From Turritopsis dohrnii (lineage: Eukaryota; Cnidaria; Hydrozoa; Anthoathecata; Oceaniidae), in NCBI GenBank assembly GCA_027922465.2, contig BQMF02000019.1:1364001-1428000 (forward strand): a stretch of 64,000 nt of DNA. The letters run 5' to 3'. How positions within the stretch are numbered: position 1 is the first letter of the stretch; each line of letters begins with the position of its first letter. The notes beneath the pieces are model-generated. The model ran no database searches and was not told where the DNA came from. It saw only the letters and a list, made by a program, of their open reading frames with translations. Of the stretch, positions 1 through 13,600 are shown piece by piece. Made by a program: the position numbers and the translations under genes.

Positions 1-823
1 ATCAGATTTTATCAGGTATTTGAATGGCGAACACTTGCAAAGAACATCATCACATGATGTATTAGCAGATGGAAGAATACGCGCATATTGACCAAGGTTG
101 TTGAAAGCGGTTACAAAACGAAATCCACCTGACAGCTTTCTTACAAGAAAACTTGGTGATACGAATTTCACTTGTACTTGCTTAGCAAGAACACCTAAAT
201 CTTCAAGTTTATCAGCTTCAACTTGTAACTGTTGAAGGTTTTCGTCGTTGTGTAATGGCAGCTTACCTTTGCGCGGTGGCGGTTCGACTGTTCCAATATT
301 GATGTTGACCCGAATATTACCACTGTGGAAAACACTGGGGAAAACACGTTGTCAAACTTTTAATGTCAATAAACTGTTTACGTTCTTGAACACTCAATTG
401 TCCATCTGGATCTAATGCAACGTTATCGGAAAAACAGGAAGTCAACGCTTGATTTGAAGCTTTCTTTTCAGGCGATGGCAATAATGGATTTGTGTTTGAT
501 GAAATTAACATTTCTGACGGGACCATGATACGGCGAATTTGGGCGATGTGCTGTGATTTAGACAATGGAATTGGTTCGTCACTAAGGTTTGGTATTTGGA
601 CGGATCCCTGTATGACACGTGAAATGGCCGGTAATGGCCAGTTGTCAGCTAGCGGTGATTCAACGCGAGGTTCAATAGATACTTCACCATCTAATGTTGT
701 AAGCTCGACAGCATGTATTTCAATAAACTCTACAGGCGTGACCACCTTAGCAGTATCATTTTTATAGTATAATCGATTCAGCATAGTTGATTTTATGTAC
801 TTTTTTGGAATCTCTAGATCCAC
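1..823 (-). pseudogene. protease-RT linker and N-terminal reverse transcriptase, frameshifted
   Basis: The frame 823-317 has a linker with LSVQERKQFIDI, typical of the region just before RT. After shifts at about 317-360, the minus strand from about 330 to 1 encodes RT fingers: a 'GVLAK' turn, then FVSPSFLVRK and GGFRFVTAFNNL, the equivalents of the conserved 'SP...LV.KK.G..R...D.R.LN' block. The normal Asp of that block reads Ala/Phe here. The catalytic YxDD lies beyond the window. Several disruptions mark it as a dead copy. Confidence 0.75.
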
Positions 824-1343
824 ATGGAACCTTTACGTCTCTAACAGAAATACACTCAGACTTCAGATGAACTTGAATATCATTCACCTTGCAAAATGGT
901 ATACCAGCAAGAACATCACAGTCTAATTTATCAAGTACTAAAGCTGTCAATGGTAGATCCATTCCTGCAAACTGTATGGTGATGTGTACTTCACCTTGGA
1001 TGTTGAGGTGGGATTTGTCGGCAGAACGGGAGGAATGTAATGTAGATTTGGGCGTAATACCGGCGAATTGCAAGAAAGACTTGGATACAATTGAAGACGT
1101 TGCCCCCGTATCAATGACTACGTGACAAGGATGGTGGTGATAAAAAGCATAAAGGAATGGAAATGTGTCGCACTCTACTTTGTGGACAGACGGTGTCAGC
1201 TCACTATTTTGTAAATCGTCCTGAGTAGTACGAAATACATGATCGTCCTCAACATTAGAATCCTCGTCTACTTCATCTACGGTTACCTGTAAAGCTTTAG
1301 CAACCTCTAACTTGTCGAACTTATACAAATACTCTTGAAACAT
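762..1343 (-). pseudogene. retropepsin (aspartic protease) segment of the retroelement
   Basis: About 193 residues. The active-site motif is DTGATSSIV at roughly residues 78-86, preceded by VVI, as in retropepsins. The second conserved loop reads DVLAGIPFC. Two catalytic subunits would dimerise to cut the polyprotein. The frame ends at 762 and overlaps the next downstream fragment in another frame, so the pol reading frame is broken here. Confidence 0.8.
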
Positions 1344-1372
1344 ATGCAGGAAGTCATTGATCGATTAAGGAT

Positions 1373-1931
1373 AACCACATATATACAGCCAGTCTTTTAG
1401 TGGTTAACCTCAGAGATAACCTCCATCGGTTGCTTATCATCATGCTGTAAACTAGAAGCTACAGTTAACAAATTATCCTCTAGATGTGCAACAATACGTT
1501 GGTAAAAGGTTTCATAACGTTCATCGTCCTTACGCTTTATAGTATGTAGTGAGAGGAAATTAACTTCAGATTGGAAAAAAACTGTAATGCTTTCTAATCC
1601 GTTGCCAAAACCAAGCTAAACTAATGCTGCGTTTTATAATGTCATTACGTAATAAGGATGGTGCAAACTGTGCAATAAGCCCTAATATTCTTTCAAGCAC
1701 GATCTTCTTCTGGACAGCGGATTTACGATCCCCAGTGGCTGTATCGTTACCATCATCAACCAGACCTCGTCTAGGTACAGGTTGTTTTTCCCATGTGGAT
1801 TCAAGAAATGGAGAAAATTCATTACGTAAACTTAAATGATACAACATATTAGATTGCCGGTTAGCATACGATGTAATAGTGTAATTTTCGGATAACACCC
1901 ATTGCTTGGGTGGGCGAAAGCTAGTAGCCAT
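1373..1931 (-). pseudogene. gag-like protein of the retroelement, frameshifted
   Basis: The reading frame opens at 1931 (MATSFRPPKQW...) and is open to 1566, then resumes in another frame to about 1399. The join is a run of seven T (minus strand) near 1575, so a one-base slip in the homopolymer is the simplest explanation. The resumed part carries the motif KRKDDERYETFYQRIVAHLE, which I associate with gag proteins of cnidarian and other invertebrate Ty3-type elements. No zinc knuckle is visible. It would act in particle assembly. Identification is by resemblance plus its position upstream of a protease. Confidence 0.7.
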
Positions 1932-1999
1932 AGAGGTATAAAGTTCAGATATACAAATATCACCTGTTGTAGGTTACGTCGTCAAGTGTTCTGCAATGT

Positions 2000-3505
2000 T
2001 AATTAAAATAAATGTCCACAATGGTTGGATTCGACTGTTCCTATCACCACGACATTAAATTATAAAGGGAAATAAGAAACACCAGACAAGATCCTTAGTA
2101 ACCAAACACTGCAAAAGTTGGTAAGTTGGAGACACTCTCTGGAAATAAGAATTAGGTCGTTTTTTCAAAAAAAATCTTTATACATTTCAACATCGTCAAC
2201 ATCGCTTCCGTCCGACAAAACTTCCATTAGGGTGAATTTCGGCTTATATCGTTAGGTGTTGATCATGAAAATGTTAAAAACTTTGTTTACATCGTTTAGT
2301 ATATACTAAGTTATCCTTTTAGGCATGTCTCGTATGAAACTTCTTGTTATTTTCGATAGAACAGCTAAAAAACCTTTAATCTCCATTTCTATCGATTCCG
2401 TCCGACAAATTTTCCTTGTGATATTATAAAAGAAAAAACTTTTTCGATTGTATTTCGATAGTAATTGTTTTGGAAGAAGTTAGGTCCATACCAGCTAATC
2501 CACATTTAATAATAGCACTGTTGTTTCTCGAAAGACTTTTTGAGCGTCCGACAATTAACTGAATAAAAAACAGAGTCCCAATTAGTATCACTTTCATCTG
2601 ACGACATTTTGCAAGATTTTCATCAGTTATAACACATGAAGGAAGCTATAATGTAAATTTAAGCAGTATGTCAGATAAAAGATAAAGAAACCATAGCTGC
2701 AATGTCAATTTCAGAATTGGGTGAAGTGGGTGGCAGAGGAATTTCAAAACAGATTTTTTGAAATAACGTACACTTTGCACATTTAGAATTTCTTGAAAAC
2801 CTAAGATCAAACCATTTATATTAAATATAATCTTGGTCTCTTACTCATAACGCAACCAGAAGTATTTGAAACCTAAAGTCTATGATAACATTTACGAAAA
2901 TTCTTAGTAGTTTTCTGTAGGCAGTGATGTCTAAGACATACTGTACATTTAGTCTAGAGCAATATGCTGACGTAGTTGCTGACGTATTAAACAAATCCTG
3001 AAGCAGCTGCAGTGATCTCTCAGTTTATTGCAACCAACCCTGACGCATTGTCGTCACGCACAGTGCAGAGTATAACAAGATCTCAACGTGCTCGACAGTT
3101 TGATAGGCTAGAGATCGTGGTCAGGTTGAAGATCACCCATTCAGGAAGTATTAAATCAGCAACAGAAAAAATATCAAGCTCGGCCAACAAAGCCTGAACA
3201 ACGCTTTTCTTTGCGTCCTTACGTAGAAATGCTGATGTAACCGCAAATGATTAGGAGAGAAGGAACCGTGGGTTTACCAGAAAACCAGAACTAAACCAGA
3301 ACTAAATCTTTTCAAATTTCCGAAAGTTTTTGGTTTGATCGGTATGGTCAAATTTAACTCTTGACAGATACTGTTAGGTAAGAACACAAGTTGCTCAAAC
3401 GTTTCTAGTTACATTTTTTTATTTCGCATTATTTATTGTCGAATATACAATAAAAATAGTCGTGTCTCAAAGAAACTGTAACTGACAAATTAAAATCGAC
3501 TATTC
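2000..3505. other. spacer with one decayed ORF fragment
   Basis: No gene is supported. The plus strand at 2951-3199 has two overlapping open segments (around SLEQYADVVADVLNKS, then AAAVISQFIATNP... and RSQRARQFDRLE) in different frames. They read like a decayed protein fragment, possibly of a transposon, but I do not recognise the family. The string 'TCCGTCCGACAA' recurs near 2207 and 2399. Confidence 0.4.
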
Positions 3506-3509
3506 TTAA

Positions 3510-4202
3510 AGCTTGGTTTCCATTGTGAAATAAGGTGAAATAAGGTGAAATAAGTTTTGAGAATAATTTCTTATTTCACGACAGAAAATTAATTATGCAT
3601 TGGTTTCCACTGCATTCACTATTATTTCATGTTGTTTCAAGAAACTCAATATGGGAAGTAGATGTGTTCTTAGTGCTGTTGCTAAGAAGAAACCGAGATT
3701 TTGGGTCAGAAATTTAAACAGAACACTTTATTACAACCATAAAAGGTTCTTTAGTATTCTCCTGGCAGCAGTTTGCGACGCGAACTGTTGCTTCACGCTT
3801 TTTGACTTAGGACAATACGGTTCCAACAACGGCAGTTCTGGTAAATATATCGATGCATCCAATGGCATTACCTGAAGAAATATTCCCTGTCTTCATTTAC
3901 GAAGCTCCTTGATAAGACGGTGATATTCACCAAGTTCCTCCCTTTTTTGGAATATATTTCTTATCCAAATATCCACAGTGAACTTTTTTCTGTTTTCTTC
4001 TTCGGTTTCTTCTTAGCAACAACATTAAGAAGACATCTTCTGGGATACTTTCCATATTATTAATGAGTTTCTTGAAACAACATGAAATAATAGCGAGTGC
4101 AGTGGAAACCTATGCATAATTAATTTTCTGTCATGAAATAAGAAATTATTCTCAAAAATTATTTCACCTTATTTCACCTTATTTCACAATGGAAACCAAG
4201 CT
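3510..4202. mobile_element. PIF/Harbinger-type MITE with long inverted repeats
   Basis: Terminal inverted repeats begin AGCTTGGTTTCCATTGTGAA and continue for about 150 bp, including three direct copies of GGTGAAATAA inside each end. The element is flanked by the 3-bp duplication TAA (3507-3509 and 4203-4205), the TWA target duplication characteristic of PIF/Harbinger. The 90-residue ORF inside is not recognisable as transposase, so the element would have to be mobilised in trans. Confidence 0.8.
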
Positions 4203-4547
4203 TAACTGAAATTAAAATAAAATAAATCAAAGTTAACGTAAAAAGATAATCCTTACTTCTATATATATCCTAGATTGTGAATCTATAATCTACAAAGACG
4301 ACACTGACAAGTTAACCCTTTCCATTTTTTTAGACTACTCACAGACGATGAGAGACAAGGTGCTTCTTGTGCAGTTTTTGGCAAAGTTGCCCATAGCTGT
4401 GGCCCCCTGAATTTTACCGTTTCTTGGCCATATTATACAGATCGTGCTCTGTTTCGAAGAAACTCTGAATTGATACGACTAGAGAACCTATTTTTATTAT
4501 GTATAAGTACTTCTGACATAATATTGGGATTGATACCATTTCTGATT

Positions 4548-5032
4548 TTATATAATTCTTTCAATAATAATTAAATTACGGTGATGTACACTAACAGTTC
4601 CAGCTTTATCCAACAAGTCATGAAACGAAGAGTTATAATCATTAGTTATTATACGAAGAGCTCTACTGTGGATTCTATTGATAGAATTGTTAGTGGTACG
4701 GTTACAAAACATCCATAACAATGGACAATAACTAAACTGAGATAAAATAAAAGAATTTAACATCATTGTTGATCCATATACGGTGATAGCCTAACGAGAG
4801 CATTTAATTTATTACTCGCTTTCTTGCAAAGATTCTTAACATGTTCGCTAAAAGTCAACATATTATCTACTGTGATGCCAAGAAGCTTCTCCTCCGAAGA
4901 GGATGATACAGTTGTGCCATTAATGCTAACTTGTGGCAAACATTGTGTGTTGTTACCGAAAAACATAAAATGACACTTCTTTTCATTCAGTTGCAAGCAG
5001 TTCAATTTGAACCAATTTGAAACAGTTCTCAT
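4548..5032 (-). pseudogene. non-LTR retrotransposon (LINE) reverse transcriptase, C-terminal fragment
   Basis: Two abutting minus-strand frames (5032-4763 and 4766-4548) form one RT thumb/connection region interrupted by a one-base shift at about 4764. Recognisable pieces are NWFKLNCLQLNEKKC, then LLGITVDNMLTFSEHV, then SQFSYCPLLWMFCNR and INRIHSRALRI, the standard series in CR1/Jockey-like elements. The endonuclease and catalytic RT core are absent, as expected of a 5'-truncated insertion. Clade within non-LTR elements is not assigned. Confidence 0.85.
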
Positions 5033-5183
5033 CCTTCATTCATTCATTCTCATTCTTCAGTACATCCATACTCATTTCAAATACATGTTTTTCTGTAGAA
5101 ACACGGTGAAATACATCTTATGATGTCGTGTTGCGTTTGCATAACAATATGTTCGTCTCGTTACCATGATACCTTTATGGTGG

Positions 5184-7009
5184 AAACCTTGTGAAATGTG
5201 TTTGGGTTAGTGAGGGTAAGTCTCTTTTTTAGGATAAGGAAACATTGTTGTTTAAGTTTGCTCTTATCCAATTTTTCATTTTGTAATAAACACCGCCCTC
5301 TAATGAACGCCCCCTCTATCAAACGCCGCATCCAGAAGCTGGCAGTTGTAATAAACGCTGCGGCGTTTATTAGAGGAAATACGGTATTGGTTTACTCACG
5401 GATCCTGGACAAATCTGTCGTTTTGATTGTTCATTGGTTTAACGGTTACATGGAGCTAAAACACTCGAGGTTGGCGTGGACATGACAGACGAATATTTAT
5501 TTGAAACAGTAAATAATCACAATTTACACTTTAGTAAACATTTGTCAACTTTTTTTCTTTGATGGAAACAAAGATTTAGATTAGCATTAAGTAAGGTAAC
5601 AACTACTCGCAACTTCTAGCTGGAACTGTGTTTTTAATTACTGGGATGAGGGGCAAACAGCAGCATTATATTTTGTTATTCACACAGAACAGAAGAAATA
5701 GCTTCGTAAGTCAAATTCCATCCGATATTTCTTTGAAATAATAACCACTTCCTCAATTGTGGGCTTGGAATCAGTTGGAGTCAGTTTTGTAGGAAAAATA
5801 TTTGATGTTTCATTAAATTTGCCTATTTTTATTGGTAATATCTTGGTCTTGTTTTAGATTCATTATGTGAATTTTTTTGTTGGCTTTCGATGTATTGAAA
5901 AGTTTTGTAACAATATTTATCTATCTGTATTTTTGACTATCGACATTTTATATGGGCTGTACACTACATCTAACAAAAAATGTTTTCGTTCTTTCAATTT
6001 TTTATTTCCATAATTGTTTCTACAAAGTTATCCATGGATAACTTGAATATTGAAAGTTCTAATCCTTCATTATTTTAAGGCGTATGTTGATATCTTGGAG
6101 ATATTGACTGTAGTAAAATGTCACTTTGGAAATTCTCATGTCACTTTGCAATGTAAAATCTGCATGCAAAGCTTTTGTTTCAAAGTTTATTACTTGTTAA
6201 ACCTCAGTAAATGTTGCTGAATATATATGTGGATACAACATTTTTTACTGCAATCTGTTTTAATTCCAATTGTCTTTGTGCTAACTGTTTAATTAAATCA
6301 TAAACATTATAAACAATTTTGTTTACTTTGATTTTTAATATTCGGTTATTGTCTGTCTTTACTCATTTAATTTCGCATAAAAAAATGTACCTGTCCTTAA
6401 AAATGAGGTCAGACTAGGCCATAACACCAAGCAGAATTTGATAAAAAGGTCCACTGTCCGTACAGACCTGCTACTAAACGTTTTCTCGCTGAAGTTCGCT
6501 GTAACTTAATAACTACTAGGGAACACATCAAAACGTGTTCAGTACGAACATTAAAGGTAGAGTACGTTCTGCAAAGTGAATTCTAGAAATATCACCAACT
6601 AAGAACGCGCGCAGATGAGATGACGTGTTATCATTCTTGTTTTCAGTTTGTTATGTTTAATTTTTTTTTTACTTTATTTTTCTTTACCCTTTATTGATAC
6701 ACTTCCTGTTATTGTTGTTGTTGTTGTTGTTTTTGTTGTTGTTAGCGTCGTTCACCGCCCATTGTCAACTTTTATAATGGTTCTCCCACTGTGTCCGAAA
6801 TCAAACGATATGAAACAAACATGTCTACTTACCTACAACAATAACCACTTTGAATTTTAGTAAAAAAAACCATCCACCGTAGGAGTATGTTCATCTTACA
6901 AATCTTTGCAATTATATTAATCCGGTGAAAACACTTATAAAGGTATCTAAAAAACTAAGACCAAATCTGAGTCTTACCCTCGCTAACCCAAACACATTTC
7001 ACAAGGTTT
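5184..7009. mobile_element. 1.8-kb region bounded by ~36-bp inverted repeats
   Basis: AAACCTTGTGAAATGTGTTT at 5184 and its reverse complement ending at 7009 form inverted repeats of about 36 bp with few mismatches, so the region is probably one TIR transposon derivative. I see no clear target duplication and no transposase. Inside are a GC-containing repeat (5290-5390) with palindromic 'AATAAACGCTGCGGCGTTTATT' type sequence and a (TGT)n stretch at 6710-6745. Confidence 0.55.
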
Positions 7010-7162
7010 AAATGGGTCAATTTTTGCTTAAAGCTATACTTTGAACACCAAACATGTTATTATCCGAACCAAAACCTTTGCAGATTTTTTAAACTTTTTC
7101 TCAAAAAAGTTGAGAGATCAATGCCACTGTTATGGATGCAATGAGATACAATTTTTTTTTTT

Positions 7163-7508
7163 TATAAGCAACCTCGATTTTGGGCTCAGGGCTGGAGTTG
7201 CTAAGCATTTTTAAGAATCCAGGGCTAAAGTTGCTTGTAAGGTTGTTTAAAATTTTTTCAAGCAATAAATCGGAAATGCTTACAATGCACAAATTGACTC
7301 ATTCTACCCATCTATCACTGGTAATTTTAGTCTGTCTTAATGAACAAAAAGAAATTTTGTAAAGGTTTACAAGGCTCCCTTTAAACTTATGTGAATTTTG
7401 TTTTGGTTTTGTAGCTTAAAAAAAGTTGTTATGAAGATTTCAGGGCTTAGGGTTGCTAAGCCATTTTGAGGGCTGAGCCCTTAGCAACTCGGTTTCTTAT
7501 AAAAAAAA
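7163..7508. repeat. foldback/MITE with 'ttataag..aacc..gag' ends
   Basis: The ends are imperfect inverted copies: TTTTATAAGCAACCTCG near 7163 pairs with the reverse of GCAACTCGGTTTCTTATAAA near 7490. Both arms also carry 'GGGCTCAGGGCT' type sequence and 'TTGCTAAGC'. No coding content. Confidence 0.5.
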
Positions 7509-7509
7509 T

Positions 7510-10500
7510 GTGTATGTTCAAGGGACGGTTGGGATTTTATGCTTGAACGTTTTATTCGCTCCAACGGAAAAGGGGTGGAAAGGGTGGGTTCAGGGCGTCA
7601 TTCAGCTCTTCCGTTGTTTACGCAATGCATAGTGAAAGAAGAAATAAGACGAGATTATTTCGAGAAAATATCTTCGATCGCAATAAATTGATAATTATGT
7701 GTCGAAATTGGGACCACAAAGCGGCGCAAAAATCATCTCAAAACATTGCTGAAAATGTTTTGGTAAAATTCATCTTTGTATAGTTGATCTTGCCAAAGGA
7801 GCACCAGTTGCAAAAACATTCTTGCCACGCTTACAAAGACAGTCTTTTACCTCGTCATAACCCTGAAGAAAAATTGTTCAAAAGATCCACCTACTCGTTT
7901 CGCTTGTTTTTCAAAACCTGACGCTTGAGAAAGTCCGTTATGTCCGGTATTGAAAACGTCAATACCTGAGGATTTCTTCGATGACTAATATCGGTTGCTT
8001 GCGCGGTGCCAACAAAAAAACAAATCCTCGACGCTTAGAAACCACATTGTGACGTCACATTTTTCTCAACATACAAAAAAACAATAACACATGGTATCGT
8101 TTAGCCGGTTATCCCGATTAAGAGTTATTTCGGAAGGCTCACGTCGGTAATGCTTAAGTAATGTCTGAGTAAAGCAATTGCAATGTAAACTATATTGTAT
8201 GTCTACTTTGCCGATGAATAGCTCATCTATTATTGAAGTGTTCCATGTTAAAATTGCGTAACGTCAAAATAAATAGACGTCTGTGTAATGGGTCTGTTAC
8301 ACAAATACTTGTTATTTGTCGAACGAATAAATCGATACTTAGGGCTATATAAAAAAACAGCACGTTTATGATACAATATCAAGCAAACGTTTTTCCAAAG
8401 TATACTAGAATAGACTTTATAAAATTCTAAAACATGATTTCTACAAGGTTGATAGTCAAAAAATATTGAAACAAACAGTTATCGTGTCGGAAGGACAAAA
8501 TGCTAATACTTTTGTAACAGACTTAAATGTTATGGACGACGTGCGTTTGAAAGGTGAAGTTTAGCCGACGTGTCGTGTCACCAAAAAATATTTTCGGATG
8601 ATGTTTTCAAATAAGTTTTATGAACATTTATATTTATTGAACTACGCTGAGAGTAGGTTCATGTGAGACTTCATTAAACTTTTCGCAGGAAGGTTTTACA
8701 AAAATATTTGAAAAAGCGACACATGACGTAAGCTTATGCTCACTAACTCAAGTAAGTTAGTTTTCACCATGAAGTTTTGATGAACTAAATTTTCGAACCT
8801 TTATTAGTTTGAATTTGACAATCGTTTTTCTTCATTTGAGCAACGAAAGGAAATTTGGGCCTAAAAAGGGTATATGAAGTTGACCAAGCTGTGTGCTATT
8901 TCTACTGTAGACGAAAGTCTTAAGACTTAAGATTTATATTATTTGACATTTTTCATGAAAAATGGACAAAAAAGTGGAGTAAAATGTCTTAAAGCAAAAT
9001 TTATGTTTTTATTGCAAACCAGAAGGGAATGAAACACATACACATTTAAATGTGCTAAAACTTAATTTTCTTATTCCCAATAGTTAAAGTTAAGTAAAAA
9101 GTTCAAACTTTTTTTTCAACATTTTCTTAAAACTTTATTCGCTGAAACTTTTATAACCTCTATCTTGTATAAAATATTGAGAACTCACGTACAACAAAGA
9201 GTTTGGGTATGCATCCAGTTTGCTAGGGGGAATATTACTTAAGAGGTGATTAGACAAATTGCGTCTTTTCTGTCATTCCCCATAGCCTTTTCATTAACAT
9301 TGAATTCTCGAATTTAATCGAGAATCACGCGTGAATATTTTGTTCGGATTCTTTGTCCATTTTTTGAAGATTTTTACAAGGACCGCTTCCAGTTTTTTTG
9401 TCCAGTACTTGTAACCAAATTAGATGAATGATATACCAAAATATACTTAACATATTCCTCTAATCGGAAATAAAAAAAATTATCTTTCATATTCATTCAA
9501 TCTAAAGATATTTCTCGTGAAATACCGGTACTTTTTTTTCACTCACCCGGTATTTCCGTTCAATGGCTTTCTTTTTAAATGTTTATTTATGCGTATCAAG
9601 AATTTGATAAAACTAACTAAAATCTAAATTGTGAATATCGCGACTCATATCAATTTTTCTCTTCAATTGTAAGAATGTGTTTCTTGCTTCGTGTGAGAAA
9701 TTGTATTCTGAGAACCATAACTGTGCAGGGGAGAGGTCTCACTAACGTTCACGAACATAGAAGAAAATGTTTTCATAATAGAAAATCTTTTGTGTAATAC
9801 TTCAAAACATAATAGGTAGCATGGGTACGATATTAACTTCAACCTTACTGCAAGGCCAGAAAGACTTTGTACAGAGGTTTTATACTTTATAAAACATTGT
9901 GCAAATGTAGCGAAATATTTTACCAAGATAATGTCATCATCATGTCGCTCTGAAAAGTTCAGCATAGTGATAGTGTCGTGATGAAAGGCCCCTTGGTGCG
10001 ACGATACAATGCTTTGGACCATGGTGGATCCAGTTTATGGTTACTTATGGCTCAGTCATAAAACTTACGAATCTCCAATGGTGGCGAAGACCGCGAATAA
10101 ATGAATAAATAGAATAAGTGAAAAATTGTAAAAATTTGGCCTATAATAACAAGTTCGTTTCTCGTTTCGTGAACTCTCCATGGATAATTTCTTGACCGTT
10201 CCCATAATTCCGTTATCTCTTATCACAATGCAATGCTATAATTACTCGCTTTTGGATCACTTCAAACGCTGTTCCACATAGCTGTGAGAATATCTGTTTT
10301 GTTCTTGAAACTCTCTTTATTATTCTATTGAGGGATTTCTAATTGTTTTGTCGCATTGAACTATAAAAAATCATCGTATATGATATTGAGAACAGATTTT
10401 CTGCTAAAAAACCGTAATTTTTTCTTATATTACAATTCGTGTTTTTAAACATAATTTAAAACAAACATTATCACCAACAAAAAATAAACATTTGGTTCCA

Positions 10501-10690
10501 TTCTGTAACTAAAATGGCGTTTTTATCCGGACGCCCCATTTTATCCGGACGCCCCATTTTCTGAATTTCTCGTTTGTCGTTGTTATCTACAAGATCAGAT
10601 CCACTATGTAATTCCTGCCACCACACCCTAGATTGCTGGGGTTTTGAGATCGTTCGTCATTGAATTGTGTTGTATTTACAGTGTTTAAAC
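7510..10690. other. intergenic, no gene seen
   Basis: No ORF here has gene-like composition or recognisable motifs. The 119-residue minus ORF at 9663-10022 looks random. A short tandem repeat, TATCCGGACGCCCCATTT, occurs twice at about 10524-10560. Confidence 0.5.
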
Positions 10691-10696
10691 CGAGTC

Positions 10697-13600
10697 TTAA
10701 ATACAAGTATAACGGATGCGGATTTTTGCAAGGCCCTCTTTACACTGAGCTGCTGATATATTCGATTTGTCTATAACACATGTGGAGGTGTTCTCACACA
10801 GTACGTTCACTGCGCAGTGGATCTCCTTCTTCAAACACATATCATCCAAATATTCAGCTCGTATAATAGACATTTTTTTGCCATTCGAGCATTCAAGTTT
10901 GATTGACGATCCTGGTGTGTCCAAATTCGCTTCGACCTGTTTAGATTCTATAAGAGAAGAGGCAGATGATAAGTAGGAAATCGAGTACTATCCCTAGTAG
11001 GCAAAATCGTCAAAAAGTCAATATGAAGAAGAGCACTGCGATGAAGAGCATTTTCATTGAAATTGTGTGTAAATTTCTATAGAAATACACTCCTTCGCAG
11101 TGATTTTTTAGCGAACGTACCGGCTGGGATACAGCATAGTCGTTCATGATAGAACGGATGAATGAGTTGTCATTCATGCTGTAACATAATCTTATTGTCA
11201 CGCTGCGTGCGAAATTGATTTCCTATCACACATGCTTTTTTATTTCACATAGAGTTATACCTAGATTAAGTTAAAGGTTTTGCTAACTGTCGCAAATATA
11301 ATACTCGCAATCTAATCGTTTCCATGGTGATAACTTTGAATAAGTAACGTAAGACATCAAAACGTGGCTCAATGTGCTGAAATGCGACATGTAAACACGG
11401 ATTTGTGAGAAGTTTCTTATCACAAGACAACATGGCTTCTTTAGATCAACAGGTTCATTTGGTAAACTCTCTATCTTATTTCATCGATCTACCGATGAAA
11501 CTTTAGATCAAACTCAGCTCGGTGGTTTATACCTGCTTTCACTCTCTAGGTTCAAACATATTCGAAAATTGAGGCCATTAAGGAGTTAGGAGGGACAAAA
11601 TGTTAAGAGTAGTTACGACATGCAGCGCAATTAACGTTTTTCATTGCAGTCAGAAAATAAGATTTCATCAACTCAAAAAATTTCAATGTGTGTGTGTTAC
11701 CTTCTTGTGATTTGACGCATGCGTAGATAACAGTTAAGTTCATATTTTCACTGGTACAGTCGCTTGGAATATAGTGGTCATTAGCCCAGAGCTCACAATT
11801 GGGCTTGCCAGCGCATAATTGTGTGACAGAACAGAACGCACTGGGTGAACTGCAAGTTTCATCTTTGAATTGAACTTTTGTTATGGAGATATGTCGCTTT
11901 TCGTTCTTGCATAACAAATTCCTATCCTCGCCATATGGTAATATCAAGCTTTTCTCTTTTCCTAAAATGAGTTTGGAAATATTTTTAATTTTCATTTGAC
12001 CGTCGTCGTTTCAAAAATCTAAAGCTGATACTAATAAACTACACTTGCATAAAGCTTATATCATGTAGTTGCTAGTAATTTATTTTATGCTCTTGTTTCC
12101 TTCAATCTGTATTTTTGTATGATTGGCCATCTCGACGGCGAAGATAAAATCAAACACACATACAAAAAATGCCAAGTTGATTTGTCCTCGATGCAAGGAA
12201 AGAGCCAATCCTTTTCAACAATTTAGGGCACAAAAGGATGAATAAATATGAATTCCGTTATTAGGTGTTATCACGGTTCTTCTATTATAACGCGGGGAAA
12301 AAACGGATTATTCTTCCCCAACCCACTTTAAAGGATATGCAATGGCAATTTTCGATCAATCTGAATCAGCGTTAATTATTAGAGGAACCTTCACAAGTCC
12401 TTTAAGTTAGATTATTTCTCCTTATGTATGTTACAGAAAGCTCCTCATCGGATGGTGATTGAAATATTTTGGTCTTAGTTAAGTTAGACGAAAATAGGAT
12501 AGCATTCCGTATTAAGACGTGTACATATATGCTATAAATTGCAGTATTTAGTGCGAAATTTCCGATAATAGAAGAAGTGTACAATAAGTAAGCAACTGGC
12601 AGTTTTTAATCCTTGGGCGCAATGTTTCGCTCTTCCACCCGCCAATATCCAACTAGTTGTGAGATGATAAATCATCCGTTAAATAAATGTTACATACTTG
12701 TTAGTTTCTTGCTTAGATTAAATGGGTTTCCTTGAAAAGTGTTTATGTTTTCGTAATAAGAGGGAAGTTAGCAATCAAAAACTCAATGAAAAAAGGCACG
12801 AAGGTCATGATGAAAAAAGGGAATGTCATTCGCCCTAAGGATGTGAAACGAAAACATACAAAGATGGCGGTGTTCTGTTTGTCAACAAAACGAAAACAAA
12901 AAACCCTTCCAAATAAAGGTCAGACCAGATCGGATATTGATTGTTGACTTAAATTTGTATTTCTAGTAAGTCTCTGAGGTTGCTGGAATGTAAATACTTT
13001 GAAATGCCCACTTCAGAACTTCCTAACTGCACAAGATCTTAATCTCTTTTGTACATAACATTGAATACGCAAAAGAAATCCTACGACAAATAATTTGAAT
13101 ATAAACAACGTTACGAAAAACAAAATCTCTGCTAAAAATAACAAACAAAGCAGTAAAATTGGCGTATGTTAAACACACACAAAGTATACGGAATGAAAGA
13201 TGACAGATGGCATACCTTGGACACAAGTATATTTGACGGACAATGCTCCAATATTTTCCCGTCCACAAAAATTACTTTGTTGATCTGTTGCGATATCCTT
13301 TAACTTGAACTTGCATTCGTGTTTAGAATTGCAAAGTCTTCTTAGCGTTTCTTTCGAAGCAGACTTGTTACACGCGGCATTTTCATGACTCAATTTCCTC
13401 AGATTGATCTTCATTGGCTTAGCGCATTGTAGAAGGATTTTGCTGTCACTGTATACCGACGTTTTCGTGTCAGGTGGGACTATAACAAAGAATTTAAATA
13501 GTCACGTGTTCAACTTACGTTTACAAGTGTCCTGATAGTTGTGCTTTCGTATTTGTTCGTCCCATCTTATTGGTGGACTTATAGACCTATAGACTTCAAG

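Larger units (their letters stand above)
1..1990 (-). mobile_element. Ty3-type LTR retroelement, 5' half, decayed and cut by window edge
   Basis: Read on the minus strand, gag, retropepsin and the fingers of reverse transcriptase follow one another in the order expected for a Ty3/mdg4-class element. Reading runs from about 1931 down to position 1, where the window cuts it. Several frameshifts and stops (near 1575, 1399 and 317-360) mean this copy cannot make a complete polyprotein. I could not find its 5' LTR or primer-binding site between 1940 and 2100. The family differs from the LTR element at 26.7-30.4 kb: its protease has a different sequence context. Class call is secure from the order of domains; the precise clade is not determined. 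Confidence 0.85.

Noticed and set aside
9663..10022. 119-residue minus-strand ORF
   Set aside because: No motif, biased random composition, no splice signals linking it to the nearby lectin gene.
11010..11201. Minus-strand ORF ending in a signal-peptide-like segment, as alternative first exon of the lectin gene
   Set aside because: The block is a dispersed repeat with a copy at 43.5 kb and lacks a splice donor after the hydrophobic stretch; the CRD exon already has a signal peptide.
12732..12947. 71-residue plus-strand ORF, Lys-rich
   Set aside because: Lies in an intron of the minus-strand lectin gene; low complexity and no support.
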